Below are positions 10,187 to 20,582 of a stretch of 64,000 bases of DNA, piece after piece. The stretch lies in the NCBI GenBank assembly GCA_951640165.1, contig OX621258.1, forward strand, positions 7,339,501-7,403,500. Reading direction: 5' to 3'. Numbering within the stretch: the stretch's first letter is position 1; every line of letters begins with the position of its first letter. A model generated the notes under the pieces. It had not been told where the DNA came from. It saw nothing but the letters and a program-made list of their open reading frames with translations, and searched no databases. A program made the translations under genes and the position numbers. This DNA comes from Pseudoips prasinana. Its lineage: Eukaryota; Arthropoda; Insecta; Lepidoptera; Nolidae.

Positions 10187-10560
10187 ATGTGAAACATCTA
10201 TAGCCGCACGTAAAACAGATTTCTGGCGTGGCGACGCATGCCGTGGTTTTTTTTCCTATCACAATATGTTCTTTTCGACTTCTACTTGGACTTCGACTTG
10301 ACTTCGACTTTGACTTCGACTGCGACTTATACTTCGACTTCGACTGCGACTTATACTTCGACTTCGACTTCGTCTTCGACATGACTTCGACTGCGACTTA
10401 TACTTCGACATCGACTTCGACTTCGACTGCGACTTATACTTCGACTTCGGCTTCGACTTCGACTGCGACTTATACTTCGACTTCGACTGCGACTTATACT
10501 TCGACTTCGACTTCGACTTCTGCATATTACTTTTACAAAATAATGTGGATGTTTCACATC
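10187..10560. repeat. Hexanucleotide array flanked by inverted 13-mers
   Basis: Positions 10266-10528 are built from CTTCGA hexamers with TGCGAC and TTATAC variants. The higher-order unit is roughly cttcgactgcgacttata. The array is open in several frames, giving Asp/Phe-rich peptides on + and Ser/Lys/Arg-rich peptides on minus. It is bracketed by gatgtgaaacatc (10187-10199) and its reverse complement gatgtttcacatc (10548-10560). I see no start context or homology that would make it a gene. Confidence 0.8.
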
Positions 10561-10689
10561 TGCCAGGCGTCCCGTGACGGCTCACATTTTTTTTGGTATA
10601 TAGTATGTACCCAAGAGTACTTTTATTTAAACGTTCTGTATTCCGGCAACTACCAGTGAATGTACCTATCCTTACTCCTGTTTCCTAAG

Positions 10690-10726
10690 TAGGTTGTCTG
10701 GAAGAGATCACATTTTAGTGATAAGC
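10690..10726 (+). repeat. Jockey-like LINE 3' fragment
   Basis: The phrase taggttgtctggaagagatc, followed by the stem-loop acattttagtgataag, matches the 3' UTR of the LINE at 42743-44864. It is cut off and fused to repeat T at 10727. Confidence 0.65.
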
Positions 10727-10897
10727 TGTGCCCCGCGGTTGTACCCGCGTTAAACTTTATAAATTATAGCCTATGTGTTAATCCAGGGTTACAGCTAACT
10801 CCATACCAAATTTTATTAAAATCTCTCCAGCCGTTTAGTCGTGAAGAAGTAACAAACATACACACTCACAAACTTTCGCCTTTATAATATTGTGTGA
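10727..10897 (+). repeat. Dispersed repeat T, short form
   Basis: It runs ctgtgccccgcggttgtacc, ttataaattatagcctatg, ctaactccatacc, ccagccgttta, cacactcacaaactttcgcc and ends tttataatattgtgtgat. The same short form is seen at 12779, 12966, 49993 and 57942. Confidence 0.8.
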
Positions 10898-11058
10898 TGA
10901 GTGACCCTGACTGCTAAACCAGATGTCGTGGGTCCGATCCCCAATATTAGTAATAGAATAATAATTTGACGCACTCGCTGTATCGTTTTCCATCACGAAC
11001 AAATGAACACACAAATAAGTGACAATGTAAATGCTTACGCGGTCGGCATATTCATAGC

Positions 11059-11255
11059 TGCTCGTGTGGCGCAGCGGCTAAGAACGCCCCTCGCTGTTTC
11101 GTGACGTGGGTTCGAGTCCCGCGCCGGACAACTATTTATGTGACCCATAAATAGTTGTTCTGAGTCTGGATGTAGTTTGTGTCCGTCTATTATGTGTTTG
11201 TAAAGTACCCCTTGACACAGGGATTAGAATACTTAGTGCAGACATTGTCTTTAAT
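11059..11255 (+). repeat. tRNA-derived SINE (family S3)
   Basis: The A box (tggcgcagcggctaaga) and B box (gggttcgagtccc) are intact and correctly spaced for a tRNA-like pol III promoter. The body holds an inverted pair around aactatttatg / cataaatagtt and ttgtaaagtaccc. Other copies are at 18305, 45240, 51820 and 52915. Confidence 0.8.
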
Positions 11256-12778
11256 AAAAAATATTGCGACATGCGATAGATGAACGAAAAGGCTATCTAT
11301 AAATAGTTTCTCTTTAGAATTCGTAATTTGTACAGCTCACTTAAAATGTAAGGGTCTACACTGAACGTGGCCCGACACGCGCTTGACCGTTTTTTATAAA
11401 ACCATTTTTATCACTAAACCGAACTGTATCCGAAATTCGACCGCACAAAAAACATAGCTTATCAAACTAGATCAGTCTGCCCACGGAGCTTTGTAACGGG
11501 AGCGCTACATGCACACTCCATTAGTGTCAATATCTCTAATCTGTGGCACGCTATCTGATTGTAGGCAAATAACTTTAATATTTTGACTACTTACTGGTTT
11601 AATATTATTATCTATGGTTATTTTCTTTTTTTTTATATTTTTTTACTTTAGTTTACGCATTGAAGGTATTGGGTCTTTGCCTTATATTTGTATGAATTAC
11701 GTAAAACGGTTTATATATATATATATTTTTTATAGCAATTGCAATGATTTTTATATGTTTGTATATCGTCCAATAATGCAACATACAGGTATATAGCTGC
11801 CGATTTAAAAAAGAACATTCTTATCAGGTATTTACCAATTTTAATAAAATAAAATAAAAAAGATTTTTATTCACGTAGACTTTAAAAAAGCGCTTGTAAA
11901 TAGTCAGAACATGTTTGTAGTAATATAGTTAAGTTGGACACATAATATTTCTAGTTACCTACATATTATAGATATTTGGGTACACGGATTGTTAAAACAT
12001 TTCTAAAATTTATTTTATAATAGTAATGATATTTAGCTAGATTGTATTAAGGTATTGTCAAGGAGATTATGTTTAGGTTTGATTATCAAAATTTATATTT
12101 TACTACATATTGTCTGAATGTCTTTCCCAAGATACTAAAGAAGCTCGCTGGATGGTTATAACAACTCTAACGATCACAATATTGTACATCAAACTCCTTT
12201 TACCAAATAAAAAAGGAATTTGCATTTCCCGCTCTTTTCCAAAAAGGAAGTCTTCTGTGTAACAAAAATCCAAATTTCTCGATACTTCCATTCGTGTCGC
12301 ATTAATTAAAATAATATGTTTCTGGAAATCATGTGTGTCCAACACAAAAGTTTTACGGAACCCCAAAAATTCTATGTCACTCGGATTAGCCCGAGCCCGA
12401 ACCATTGTTGAATCACAATGAAATTTATCCGTCTTGCTCTAACACACTGTTTTCCTGTTGGAGCGAGGGAGACAGCTATGCATATACATTTTCACTTTTC
12501 AACATGTGACAGTATGTTTGTTTGGATATTCACAATGGGGTATCGTAGCGAGTTTAAAAATGGAATTGTATTATTTTTATATTTTTAATCCGTCATGGAG
12601 AGAGTTATTAACAGTTTTTTTTATCGATCTTTTTTATTTTCACCCAACAATTGAAAATGGAATGCAGCGGGCATTCCATTTTTAATTGTGTTCAAAAACT
12701 TCATACGAAGTGTTCTCATATTTTAAATGTAATAGTGAGACATAGATCCAATTGCTAAATATGTCACACTAATTGTCT
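11256..12778. other. Unassigned AT-rich DNA
   Basis: Open frames at 12103-12405 (-) and 12458-12685 (+) show no family signature. I see no gene, RNA or defined repeat in this stretch. Confidence 0.35.
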
Positions 12779-12961
12779 TCTATTATAAAGGCGAAAGTTT
12801 GTGACTGTTTGAGTGTGTGAGTGTGTATGTTACTTCTTCACATCTAAACGGCTGGAGCGATTTTAATAAAATTTGGTAAGGACATAGCTGACACCCTGGA
12901 TTAACACATAAGCTATAATTTATATAGTTTTACGCGATTAAATCCGCGGGGCACAGCTAGT
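12779..12961 (-). repeat. Dispersed repeat T, short form
   Basis: On the minus strand it reads ctagctgtgccccgcgg, then tagcttatgtgttaatcc and gccgtttagatgtgaagaag, ending tttcgcctttataata. It sits head to tail with a second copy. Confidence 0.8.
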
Positions 12962-12965
12962 TAGG

Positions 12966-13141
12966 TATAAAGGCGAAAGTTGGTGAGTGTGTGTGCGCGT
13001 ATGTTTGTTACTCTTTCACGCAAAAACTCCCGCACGGATTTTGATGAAACTTTGTATTAATATAGCTTATATATACGAATAACACATAGGATATAATTTA
13101 TAAAAGTTTAACGCGGGTAAAACCGCGGGGCACAGCTAGTT
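12966..13141 (-). repeat. Dispersed repeat T, second tandem copy
   Basis: Same orientation as the preceding copy, but of a different subtype (cgcacggattttgatgaaac instead of the gctggagcga form). They are therefore independent insertions or an old tandem pair rather than a recent duplication. Confidence 0.75.
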
Positions 13142-13324
13142 CAATATAAACCATATATCTATTAAATAATAATTTGCTTCATTTGTCAACCGTTCAATAT
13201 GATGTATTCTTAATTTGAATAAGATACTTTCTCTTTGACATATTAAGTTTAAAGTTCAGTGTTCTTACACATCAGACTAAACCATAGAGATTTAGAGAGA
13301 ACATGAGTAGCCTTTATAGATTTA

Positions 13325-13455
13325 CTAGGTGTGCCCCGCGGGTTATCCCGCGTTAAACGTTATAAATTATAGCCAATGTGTTATTCGGATATTTAAACCA
13401 TATTAATACAAAATTTCATCAACATCCGTTCTATAGTTTTTACGTGAAACATTAA
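13325..13455 (+). repeat. Dispersed repeat T, truncated
   Basis: It begins actaggtgtgccccgcgggt and carries the aaatttcatcaacatccg subtype seen in the copy at 12966. The 3' half is lost at the junction with a SINE. Confidence 0.7.
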
Positions 13456-13665
13456 AAAATATTCGTTGGTCTAATGGTAACATGTTCAACTGCAGATAAC
13501 GTGACCTCTTACCGGTCGTGTCGCTAGTCGTCCCATCAGATCATGAGAGTGATGGAATAGAAAGTGCCCCTGTGTTTGCGCACACACTTGTGCACTATCA
13601 TATATCCCGCGCAGATGGGTAGTCTCCATTGAGACTGGCCGTCGTGTCCGAAATTACTTATCTAT
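13456..13665 (+). repeat. SINE S4, partial
   Basis: The head ttggtctaatggtaacatg resembles a tRNA A-box region. The interior cctcttaccggtcgtgtcgc, gatcatgagagtgatgga, gtgtttgcgcacac and gactggccgtcgtg matches 54335-54665. The segment between head and interior is deleted. Confidence 0.7.
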
Positions 13666-15366
13666 ATTAATAATTATTTTATAAGGCGGACATTTTTATT
13701 ATTAATTACATAATGATAAATAATAATATTCGAATAAAGATGTTTGAATACAATTTGGTAATTTACCCAGATCTCTAAATAGGTGAGTACGAAACATTTC
13801 ACTCTGTTCTTTAACCCTTGTGTACAGTTTCTGTTCACTCTTTTTTGAACTCTACATACATGATTTTACGGGCGGGATTTGCGTAAAACGACCGAATTGG
13901 GTATTGTCAGCCTCTTAATGCAAATCTTAAGCATTGCAACAAAAAAACACGGCGTCCTTTAAAAACCCTTTCTACACAGAAATGCAACAATGTAACATGA
14001 GTCACTTTCCAAACATTTCTCAACACTAATCTTCCAACAAAATATCTCGCAATCACCAAATCACTTCCAAAAACCAACATCTTAATCCCACAAACAAAAA
14101 AGCATTCCATAACCGAAAATAAAGAATTACTCTATGCCCACTCGTTGTCTATGACAACAAAAGCGCGCGTTCGAGCGCGCGACACGCAGTCTATCTTTGA
14201 CCATTGACAAGGCAACATGTAGAATAACATGCGTCAAAGCTATTTATCACACAAGTTTTTCATTTTCATGTGCTAAGGATATAATTTGGAGTTGAGTGAT
14301 GGCAGACAGACGCTAGTTAATGATTTTTAATTTCTTTGGGGATTACATGGTATTAGTGAACGTATGACCCCGTTTTACGTTTGTCTTTCTTAAAGATGAG
14401 TTATGGCGGATAAATTCCTCAACTCTTTACATTACATTTTCTTTTCTTTTGGAGGGTACCAACATTGTGTTGTATTTTTTTGTTACAACGGTTGGCCTAC
14501 ATTTGTTTATAGTGTCAGTCATTAATAGATGTCGTATCTGCAATTTATTAGCCGTGAAAGTTGATGCAATTAATAACACAATTGAGCCACTTCTGCTTTC
14601 CCGTCGGCCTTGTAATTTTAAATTGGTAACATCTAACTGTTGTCTATATTTATAAACGATACACCATCAACATATCACAATGCAACTTTACAATTTGTTC
14701 ATGTTTAAATACAAGTTCTGTGTGTTTTGCCTTTACAGGTGCATACAACACTTACAATATTCTTACAAAACAAAAACTTATAAACACCCTATTACTTAAA
14801 CCACCACACTTATAAGTCAACTTAAAAGAATGTGTAAGCAGTATAATTCTATATGCTCCGAAACTGACACATTTCATGACAGTATAAACACCTTTAAAAA
14901 AACTTTGATTAAAAAAGAAAATCTACATTTAAAACCTATCAACCCTTTATAAGCTCAAACTATTAATTTTAGCATGCCAATTATTGTGTATTATGTATAA
15001 TTATTGTATGTGTACTTAAATTTCAATTATCTCGCATATTAAAAATATATATGAAGCTATAATATGAGTGCTGTGTACAGTTATAATTGGACTACAGATT
15101 AAAATTTTGCTTATAAAATAAAATATGTAGAACTTCATAGAATCTGTAATCTGTTTCTGTACCAATAAAATAAATTAAAATTAAATTTGTTCTTAAATTA
15201 AATTCAATAAAGATATACACTACCACTAATATAACAAGGTTAACATTAAGTAGATACACTAAATATATATTTTCAAAACTAGAGAAGTGAGCTCAGTGAT
15301 ACATATAAATTCTCTATATTGCCTTTTGGTCTTCGTTCTTCTTCTTTCGTGAATATTAAGTATCAG
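13666..15366. other. Unassigned AT-rich DNA
   Basis: No gene is recognised. A short self-complementary GC patch near 14163-14182 (gcgcgcgttcgagcgcgc) stands out from the AT-rich surroundings. An open frame at 14449-14655 has no recognisable motif. Confidence 0.35.
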
Positions 15367-15434
15367 CTTGATTTTTATACATTTAAATCCGTCTAGACAC
15401 TGGTCTAGACGGATTTAAATGTATAAAAATCAAG
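15367..15434. repeat. Perfect palindrome, 32-bp arms, 4-nt loop
   Basis: Arms 15367-15398 and 15403-15434 are exact reverse complements separated by ACTG. Such a structure would extrude as a hairpin and is expected to be unstable, so its survival suggests a recent origin. Confidence 0.9.
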
Positions 15435-15479
15435 TCATCAACCAACCAACCACGCCAACAGGCCCGTTAAATGCCCGGC

Positions 15480-15835
15480 TATGAAGAGGCCCCTATCATG
15501 CTACCACTGTGGATTTGCTGGAGGCTTCGTGGAAGGTAACAACGGTGGCCACTACGAGACAAAGAGAAGGAGAAGACAAGGAAAGTGGCCACATACTGAT
15601 GTGGCCACTTCCCTTGTCTTGAAGAAGCCTCCTTCAATTCTACAGTGGAAACAAGATAGGAGCCTCCTTGTAGCGCCCTCTGAGAGCAGTTAGACGCAGA
15701 AACACAGAATTTAGGCTTACTAAGTTCAGCCACTTATTACCTCATCAAAAAATCCTAGGGGCCATCGTCGTTACCTTCAACGAAGCCTCCAGCAAATCCA
15801 CAGTGGTAGCAAGATAGGGGCCTCTTCATAGCGCA
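15480..15835. repeat. Foldback element with nested hairpin
   Basis: Outer arms about 15480-15550 and 15760-15831 are inverted copies (tgaagaggcccctatc..., gtggatttgctggaggcttc). Inside, 15573-15594 and 15599-15620 form a second hairpin with one mismatch and the loop ACTG. The phrase aagcctcc.tcaattctacag in the spacer resembles the arm, so this is a multi-level foldback. Open frames across it are symmetric shadows of the arms. Confidence 0.8.
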
Positions 15836-16147
15836 CCCTGGGAGCACTTAGACTCAGTAACGCAGGCTGACTAAGCCTGCCAGCTCATTGTCTTAGCTAA
15901 AAAAAATGGAAAAAATAATAATAACTATTTCAAAAAAACTCTTTTCTCATTCGTACGGCCAAGGTGTGTGGAATTGACTCTCTCCTGGATAACGTCTTTC
16001 TAGAGACATACAACATTTGTTTATTCAAGGCCAATGCCAAGCAGTCAACAGACATCTTATGGGTACGCGCGGTCCATTCTAGACTTCATCTCCTCTTAAC
16101 TAATAATGCATGCGATAAGTAGTACTTAATCAAATAAAGAAGAACCA

Positions 16148-16275
16148 TCATCATCATATCAGCCGAAAGACGTCCACAGCTGGACAAAGGCCTCCCCCAA
16201 AGATCTCTACAATTGCCGGTCTTGCGCTATTCGCATCCAGCGGTTTCCAGCTACTCGCACAAGATCATCATCAAG
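16148..16275 (-). repeat. RTE-like LINE 3' end relic
   Basis: In plus-strand reading it shows catcatcatatcagccgaaag, acgtccacagctggacaaag, gcctcccccaaagatctc and cggtcttgcgctattcgcat. These are the inverse of the RTE C-terminal codons and trinucleotide tail at 55975-56320. Confidence 0.8.
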
Positions 16276-17562
16276 AAGAATAGATGTGAAAAAATATTCC
16301 AAAACCATAAAGTATCATAAATTAACTTAAATTATATCATCCAGTGAGATAGCTTCTTCTTTGCCTCTTCGGCATTCTGTTCTATTATCGATGCAAATCA
16401 GTAAACCTATCTGCCTACACCATAAGACATCTGGCGTGAAGATATGATTAATTACCGCTATCAAAGAATGCGCCCACAGAAGTCACTTAATTACCATAAT
16501 ATGATGAGTTGTACAATTAACGCCATTTGCATCCATAGATTATAGAGTAAGAACCTGTTACTATAGTGATGGGGTACAATCGTATAATCGATCGATTGAG
16601 ATTAAGTGTCGATTAAGTATCGTAGAGTGGCGATTAGTAACCGTTGATTGAGTATAAATTTATAATATTATGGTGGTTATAGTAATTATAATTAAGTTTA
16701 TTGAATGTTATAGGCATGTGATTATTGAATAAATAAAAGAGTGAATAATACTATTATTCGTATACGTTGGTCAATAATTAATGTATACTTAAAGACAAGT
16801 AGTAAGTAGTTAACAACTTAATTTCTGACCCACGTTACGTTGATTATGGTGGGATAAATTAATTCTCATAGTAATACCTTATTTGCCGCGACTGAAAAAA
16901 TGTCATTTAATTTTATTCGAAATGGTACCGACAGTAATTATTTATTTAATGATATTATTTACTTACCAACAGTAAACAAAGTATAGTAACTAAATATTTA
17001 TTCCTATTTTGAAACAAGGAGTACTTTGTGGATACCTAAAATATTTTATTAAAAATACTTGTATTATTACTTAAAAAAGGAGTTTACCAATTCGCTGTTT
17101 TGGTACGTTAAGATATTTTGATATGTTTTTATTCGGTAGAGAATGCTTTCGAGATTAACCCATATTAATATGGTTCAAATAGCTGTTATAAAAATATTGT
17201 GCTTTGCACGTTTATAAAACTCTAATTATTATTTAAATTGTAATAATAATTACAGTTAAAATACAGATTTCTTCAAAACAAGATCAATGTTTCTTCTAAT
17301 AGTTTAATCCTAACTAAAAACATTACAAAAGCCTCTGAATTATCTCACTTATTTTAGTTTCTAATTATGTAAGTAAGTTATTTATTTTCATAACCATGTA
17401 TATATACAAATTCATGCAAGATTTAGCACAATAGATTTATAGACTATACATATCTGCCAAAAAATGGCTTGCAAGTGTTTTCTATCGGTACCTATATATA
17501 CCATTAAGAAATCATTAAATTAAATATTAATGTTGTAACATATCTTTGTAATTCCTAAATCT
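16276..17562. other. Unassigned AT-rich DNA upstream of otd exon
   Basis: Very AT-rich, with no gene or repeat that I can define. It lies 5' of the homeobox exon and presumably inside the preceding otd intron, so it could hold regulatory sites that I cannot demonstrate. Confidence 0.35.
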
Positions 17563-17643
17563 ACTTTTAGTAAAATGAATAAGTTATTAAATATCATACG
17601 CTGTTACTATGATATTTAATAACTTATTCATTTTACTAAAAGT
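17563..17643. repeat. Perfect inverted repeat, 35-bp arms, 11-nt spacer
   Basis: Arms 17563-17597 and 17609-17643 are exact reverse complements; the spacer is acgctgttact. The arms are unique in the window, so this is not an obvious MITE. Confidence 0.9.
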
Positions 17644-18219
17644 CCCAACACTATTCAGAAACTTATTTGAATCCCGAATTCAACAAATAAGCAAGTTTAG
17701 AATATTTTACGATTTTTATTGATTCCATTTGGATCCGTTTGGAACATAAAATTAAATGTTTATAATTTGTTTTGTTGCATAAGTTATACAACTTAGAGTT
17801 TAAGATTCGTTGTAAAATTAAATATGCGTGTAATAAAAACGTGTCATAAAATTATTATGCAAGGAAATTTATAATAGTGAATATGAGTCTAATAAAAAAG
17901 ATTTTGGAACGAATCGTATATTAAAATGACTACAGGTACCTAGGTATATTATTCTCTTCTAAAAAATATTCTAAAATAGTCGATTGACCTTCAAAGTTGG
18001 GCCAATTTTACGTAAATTTACGAGCAAAAGTAAAATGCATTAATAAGTAGTCTAGTCAAGGAAACGGCCTTATTAAATCTTCACCCTAATATCTTTTAAA
18101 ATCTTTAAAAAGCTGCATACTTCCAACTTTCCTACAGAGGTGTGACTATGCTGATATTTCAATCTCCATCTATATGCGTCTGCGATGCAAAACGACATCT
18201 ATCAGAATTATAATAATAA

Positions 18220-18300
18220 CAATACCCTAGGACATTATTCACACACGGCCATCTGATCCCAAATTAAGCTTAACTAACTAAGTGATACTTTACATACATT
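18220..18300 (-). repeat. SINE S2 tail fragment
   Basis: The phrase ggacattattcacacacggc then catctgatcccaaattaagc is the inverse of the S2 3' end. It is truncated and abuts an S3 SINE. Confidence 0.65.
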
Positions 18301-18304
18301 TTTT

Positions 18305-18475
18305 TAAGACAGCGCCCGCACTAGCGAATGTTATCCCTGTCTCGCGGGGTACTTTACAAACTCAGAACAACTATTGATGGTTCACACCAATAGTGGTCCC
18401 GCGGGGGTATCGAACCCGGGACACGAAGCGATGAGGCGACTGTCTTAGCCGCTGCGCCACACGTGCAGTCATAAA
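18305..18475 (-). repeat. tRNA-derived SINE S3
   Basis: On the minus strand the head reads tgtggcgcagcggctaagac and the B box gggttcgatacc, followed by the inverted pair around the caatagttg segment. It ends in the cgcgagacagggataacatt region. Near full length. Confidence 0.75.
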
Positions 18476-18504
18476 AGCATTACTTTTCTTTTGTAAATAT
18501 ATAC

Positions 18505-18800
18505 AAGTGAGGTCGAAAGCCTACGCATGCCACCCGCAAAAAGTGTCTACGGGTGGGTATCTCTCTCACTGGCTAAACCTAACCTGCCGTAGACCTCTTC
18601 TGGCGCCTGATCGGGTGCCCCCCTTTGCGCCATGTTCCATATGGTCACGTACCCTGGGAGGGCTCTGAATTGTCCTACCCTATTGCCGACTCCTTCCCGT
18701 CCGACACAACGACTGCGCTACAAATAATTCACTGTCTTCCCGGGGCTGTTTGCACGTGGCACCAGTAGAGAGACTTCTCATACTCCCACGTGACGACGTA
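18505..18800 (+). repeat. GC-richer dispersed repeat, copy 2
   Basis: Copy of the 9335-9690 element with the same phrase order, at lower GC and with indels. It ends about 150 bp before the homeobox exon, inside the presumed otd intron. Confidence 0.65.
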
Positions 18801-18955
18801 ACTAAGTGCTTAAAAGGCCTATGCAGGTCTTATGGTCCTCAATAGTGTATATACATATTCACGCACGACCAAACTGGTCCTAGAGCTAAAACAAGCAATA
18901 GTTTACCTTGAATACGATCAAAGAAACTTTTTAACCAGACTTTCCTTGTCTCCAG

Positions 18956-19110
18956 GTGTAAATCCTCGGAAGCAGCGCCGCGAGAGAACGACCTTCACGC
19001 GGGCTCAGCTGGACGTCCTAGAGGCGCTGTTCGGGAAGACCAGGTACCCTGACATCTTCATGCGGGAGGAGGTCGCACTGAAGATTAACTTACCGGAGTC
19101 GAGAGTACAG
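18956..19110 (+). CDS. otd: orthodenticle (otd/ocelliless) homeobox exon, 5' part of homeodomain
   Basis: The exon encodes [20 protein letters not shown] through [12 protein letters not shown], the linker and homeodomain residues 1-46 of an Otx/otd protein. Otd proteins are nuclear DNA-binding transcription factors for head, brain and photoreceptor development. Borders: a pyrimidine-rich acceptor ends tccag at 18955 and a donor gtgaga begins at 19111. The exon starts with two bases completing a Gly codon from the previous exon (phase 1) and ends on a codon boundary between Gln46 and Val47, where the next exon resumes. The open frame continues 5' to 18832, but that part has no otd-like residues and I treat it as intron. 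The N-terminal exon with the start codon is not found in the window. Confidence 0.95.
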
Positions 19111-19218
19111 GTGAGAAGATGTCTAAATATGTTACTTGACGACGCTGCTGGTCGAGGTAGCAAGATGCCAACAAGGCATCAAGCCCCAAATAACAATAAT
19201 AATAATAATAGTTACGAA

Positions 19219-19832
19219 AACTAAAGGTTCTCGAGTGGCGACCACGAACCGGAAGACGCAGCGTGGGCAGGCCCCCTACAAGATGGACCGATGATCTTAT
19301 GCGGGTAGGGTTACCATATGACAGGCGTAAACCGCATTTGACAGGCATTTTAAGGTTTAGACAGGCGTGCGGCCGGAATTGGTCTGAGACAGGCATTTAC
19401 GCAGGCTCTCGTCAACGAGTGGAGTAAAGAAAGAAATCGACTGACAATTGAATCAGTACAAGCAATATTGATTACACAGGAGAATTACAAAACTGTATCT
19501 TGTGAAGACTTTTACGTGTATACATTAGAAAAGAAAGAACTATAAAAATAAATAATGTCCTCTGACAAATATTAGTAATAAATATCCTTCTTCATTATTA
19601 TCTGTTAGTTTATACTTATTACCTACAGCGTGTGATTTGATACAGGCATTTTTCTGAAAATTCAGGCATTTTAGGTACCATAAACAGGCATCCCTCTATT
19701 TATATAATTATGGTAACCCTGTGTGCGGGTCGCTGGATGCGGATAGCGCAAGACCGGCCATTGTGGAGATCTTTGGGGGAGGCCTTTGTCCAGCAGTGGT
19801 CGTCTTTCGGCTGATATGATGATGAAGAAAAC
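19219..19832 (+). repeat. RTE-like LINE 3' end, split by a hAT-type element
   Basis: 19219-19305 reads ggttctcgagtggcgaccac, gaaccggaagacgcagcgtg and agatggaccgatgatctt. 19722-19832 resumes tgcgggtcgctggatgcgg, ggccattgtggagatcttt and ends tgatatgatgatg. Together they encode the typical RTE C-terminus (RPRTGRRSVGRPP..RWTDD..R.AGRWMRIAQDR). An AAT microsatellite lies just 5' (19193-19210). Confidence 0.85.
19306..19721. mobile_element. hAT-type MITE nested in RTE relic
   Basis: Ends are tagggttaccata and, inverted, cagggttaccata, a hAT-like terminal inverted repeat. It is flanked by tatgcggg (19298-19305) and tgtgcggg (19722-19729), an 8-bp target duplication with one mismatch. Removing it restores the RTE sequence. 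At 416 bp it has no ORF. Near the left end ACAGGC occurs four times and near the right end CAGGCAT occurs three times: subterminal repeats like those bound by hAT transposases. Confidence 0.85.
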
Positions 19833-20343
19833 GAATTTGAATTTGACGAGGATTTTACTACTACTCCTTATTGTATGAGCAGTGGTTACTGTACGGTGAC
19901 AGCATAGAAGTCATACCGTGTTCCGAGAGAATATCTACCAGAGAACGGGCAGCAGCGTTTTTCTCTGAATTATTTATTTATTTATTGTTTGCAAAACCAA
20001 CAGCTATACATAAAAAATATTACTGCTATAATAGGAAACATAAAGCCAATAACAGGTTTCCACGGATAGAGAATGATACACACTTTTGATTTTACTCTTA
20101 ATCAGAGTAGCTGAAGACATATGTTAAAAGTTATTGGAAAAAATTAAGGTTCGGCTGCCTGTGTGCCACCTCGATCTTGGTATTAAAAGGGTCAAATCAA
20201 ACTTTTTACATAATATATTAAATTCATTGCTTACTCGCACTATATATGAATTTTTCCTATAATTAGCCAATGAAAATGGAATAGATATAGGTGTATTAAA
20301 TAGGCGATCTTTGAGGAACATTGAAGTGCAGTTTCTGTAAAAT
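19833..20343. other. Intron sequence with dispersed-repeat scrap
   Basis: 19885-19965 (gacagcatagaagtcatacc, gaatatctaccagagaacgg, gcagcagcgtttttctc) matches 46880-46970 and, inverted, 34040-34090. This is a dispersed repeat often found beside RTE ends here. The remainder is AT-rich with no gene. Confidence 0.5.
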
Positions 20344-20402
20344 AAGGGGACAGTCATTATCATTATGACGGCTTTTGTCCAGCAGTGGACGTACTTTTCC
20401 TG
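20344..20402 (+). repeat. RTE-like tail fragment
   Basis: Only the terminal phrase gcttttgtccagcagtggac with gtacttttcctg remains. It is too short to classify beyond the shared end. Confidence 0.5.
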
Positions 20403-20515
20403 ACACATGAGGTGGTTACCCTTAAAGATTGTTGTCTAATAACTACAACCGGGACCGACAGCTTATGTTAAGCTGTCGGTCCCGGTCCCACTAAAACGCT
20501 CAGAACTTAGTTGCC
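20403..20515. repeat. Dispersed repeat with short-loop hairpin
   Basis: Arms 20448-20465 and 20469-20486 (accgggaccgacagctta and complement) are perfect with a 3-nt loop. The arm is the conserved AGCTGTCGGTCCCGG block of the repeat family also at 6895 and 54875. Here it is present in both orientations head to head. Confidence 0.8.
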
Positions 20516-20544
20516 GTGAGCCTGGTTGATTTACTTCGCTGACA

Positions 20545-20582
20545 GCTTACGGGCTAATGAGTGCTCTCATTAGCCTGTAAGC
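20545..20582. repeat. Hairpin, 17-bp arms, 4-nt loop
   Basis: Arms 20545-20561 and 20566-20582 with one mismatch flank TGCT. It is 60 bp from the preceding hairpin. Confidence 0.8.

Noticed and set aside
10176..10659. Overlapping 68-143 codon frames over the CTTCGA array as RS-like protein genes
   Set aside because: The frames are a by-product of a stop-free hexamer repeat; they are open on both strands and lack start context or flanking coding sequence.
15479..15733. Open frames on both strands at 15.5 kb
   Set aside because: They mirror each other because the DNA is a foldback; the peptides are shadows of the inverted arms.
18305..18475. SINE heads (11059, 18470, 39506, 48711, 52322, 53888, 54335) as functional tRNA genes
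   Set aside because: They have A and B boxes but recur with the same non-tRNA bodies, and I did not find a complete cloverleaf in the copies examined; they are SINE promoters.
18832..18955. Extension of the otd homeobox exon to a Met at 18832
   Set aside because: Residues before Gly-Val-Asn-Pro have no otd character, and a good pyrimidine-rich acceptor ends at 18955.
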